DNA from: Syntrophomonadaceae bacterium
GTDB lineage: Bacteria > Bacillota > Syntrophomonadia > Syntrophomonadales > Syntrophothermaceae
Reading direction: 5' to 3'
Assembly: GCA_029907055.1 (NCBI GenBank)
Contig: JARYMO010000119.1
Span: 1 to 5,214 of the forward strand
DNA: 5,214 nt
The stretch's first letter is position 1; each line of letters starts with the position of its first letter. A program made the position numbers and the translations under genes. Below, piece by piece: positions 4,270 through 5,214 of the stretch. The notes under the pieces are model-generated. The model ran no database searches, was not told the origin of the DNA, and saw only the letters and a list, made by a program, of their open reading frames with translations.

Positions 4270-5214
4270 GAGCCCGGCGCAAGTCTGAACACCTGCAACT
4301 GGCGCTGCAGCTACCCCCGGGCCCGCTGGCCACGGGGTTCGAGGACGTGCACGCGGTCCACTGTGCGGTGCCGGAGCTGGACCTCGATGAGGTCAGCCTG
4401 GCGGTGAGCCTGCTGGGCAAGCCATTGCGGGTCCCGCTCATCATTAACGCCATGACCGGCGGCACCGCCCAGGGGGCGGCCATCAACCGGGACCTGGCCG
4501 CGGTGGCTGCAGAGTTCGGACTGGGGATGGCCGTCGGCTCACAGGCGGTGGCGCTGGAAGACCCCTCCCTGGCATACAGTTTCCAGGTGGTACGGCAGGT
4601 GAACCCCGACGGGTTGCTGTTGGCCAACGTCAGTGCCAGGGTGAGCCCGGACGCCGCCCTGCGGGCCGTGGAAATGGTAGGGGCCGACGCGCTGCAGGTG
4701 CACCTGAACGTGCCGCAGGAACTGGCCATGCCGGAGGGAGACCGGGGGTTTCGCGGGCTGTTGGAGAATTTGACCCGGCTGGTGTCGCACAGCCCGGTGC
4801 CAGTGGTGGCCAAGGAGGTGGGCTTCGGGCTTTCGCGGGAGGCGGCGGCGGCGTTGCTGGAGACGGGCGTAGCGGCGCTGGACGTTGGTGGTGCCGGGGG
4901 GACCAATTTCCTGGCCATCGAGTCCGCCCGGGGAGGGCCGCTGGGCCAGGAGATGACTGCCTGGGGCATACCCACGGTGGCCAGCCTGCTGGAAGTGCTG
5001 TCGCTACAGCCGGGGGTGCCGGTGGTTGCCTCAGGCGGTATCCAGGACGCGCTGCAGGCCGCCAAGGCCCTGGCGCTGGGGGCAAATGCAGTGGGAATGG
5101 CGGCCTGGTTCCTGCACCGGTGGCATCGCGGGGGAGCGGAAGAGGTGCGCCGGGAGGTGGCGGCCTTCGAGTACCGCCTGCGGGCGGCGGTCTTGATGAG
5201 TGGAGCGGCCAGCG
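4266..5214 (+). CDS. fni: Type 2 isopentenyl-diphosphate delta-isomerase (FMN-dependent), 3' end missing
   Basis: This enzyme interconverts IPP and DMAPP using reduced FMN and Mg2+. It complements IspH, encoded upstream, by adjusting the ratio of IspH's two products. Translation gives 316 residues of a TIM-barrel protein expected to be near 350, so about 30-40 C-terminal residues lie beyond the window. Numbering from ATA at 4266, visible signatures are the substrate-binding RRKSEH (4-9), NAMTGG (61-66) at the flavin site, VGSQ, the HLNVPQE segment with Q151-E152 (the catalytic/Mg2+-binding pair of the family), MPEGDRGFRG, KEVG (183-186), VGGAGGTNF (207-215), and ASGGI (255-259) with ALGANAVGMA for FMN phosphate binding. 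The first normal start codon is GTG at 4347, which would remove 27 residues including RRKSEH. I therefore place the start at ATA 4266. The function is secure; the start is not. Confidence 0.9.
   Translation, partial: MRARRKSEHLQLALQLPPGPLATGFEDVHAVHCAVPELDLDEVSLAVSLLGKPLRVPLIINAMTGGTAQGAAINRDLAAVAAEFGLGMAVGSQAVALEDPSLAYSFQVVRQVNPDGLLLANVSARVSPDAALRAVEMVGADALQVHLNVPQELAMPEGDRGFRGLLENLTRLVSHSPVPVVAKEVGFGLSREAAAALLETGVAALDVGGAGGTNFLAIESARGGPLGQEMTAWGIPTVASLLEVLSLQPGVPVVASGGIQDALQAAKALALGANAVGMAAWFLHRWHRGGAEEVRREVAAFEYRLRAAVLMSGAAS

Noticed and set aside
4695..4706. A perfect 12-bp palindrome, CAGGTGCACCTG.
   Set aside because: It lies inside fni, encoding the conserved Gln-Val-His-Leu segment. 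It does not match an operator I recognise and is best explained by the protein sequence.
4211..5065. A 284-codon minus-strand open frame opposite fni.
   Set aside because: The product is Ser/Thr/Ala/Pro-rich with no family features, while the plus strand encodes a well-matched isomerase over the same bases. It is a shadow frame.
1..5214. Search for a mobile element, CRISPR array, tRNA or rRNA.
   Set aside because: Every part is accounted for by densely packed housekeeping genes. I saw no transposase, terminal repeats, spaced direct repeats or cloverleaf-forming segment.

Overview
The window is a compact stretch of bacterial chromosome with six genes, all on the + strand and separated by overlaps or by short gaps (38 to 61 bases at most). 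The DNA is clearly GC-rich (I estimate about two thirds by eye), codon third positions are mostly G or C, and three starts are GTG. The order cmk - plsC - ispH fused to ribosomal-S1-type domains, with a type 2 IPP isomerase (fni) downstream, is typical of Clostridia and related Firmicutes. The IspH-S1 fusion is a recognised feature of that group. I infer a high-GC, probably anaerobic Firmicute; this is not proven from the sequence.

Layout. Bases 11-697 encode cytidylate kinase. plsC (672-1268) overlaps its 3' end. The IspH-S1 fusion (best start 1330, end 3363) follows: an iron-sulfur IspH domain, an acidic Glu/Gln/Pro-rich linker, then four S1 RNA-binding domains. A small FmdB-type zinc-ribbon protein lies at 3389-3619. 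Its stop codon sits inside a perfect 11-bp hairpin (3616-3640), immediately before the ribosome-binding site of a MobA-like nucleotidyltransferase (3658-4269). The last gene is fni (4266 to beyond the window end), cut off about 30-40 residues before its expected C-terminus.

The genes probably form one transcription unit or two nested ones. They link CMP/dCMP phosphorylation, phosphatidic acid synthesis, the last step of the MEP isoprenoid pathway (IspH), interconversion of its two products (Fni), an S1-type translation function, and probable molybdenum cofactor maturation (MobA).

Two points deserve attention. First, a strong Shine-Dalgarno sequence followed by an in-frame ATG lies exactly at the IspH/linker boundary (2125-2145). 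The fusion gene may therefore also make a free S1 protein. Second, fni has no ATG, GTG or TTG upstream of its conserved N-terminal motif. The only plausible start is ATA at 4266, in an ATAA overlap with the mobA stop that mirrors the common ATGA stop-start overlap. I saw no RNA genes, mobile elements, CRISPR arrays or credible minus-strand genes. No stretch over 300 bases lacks a gene.
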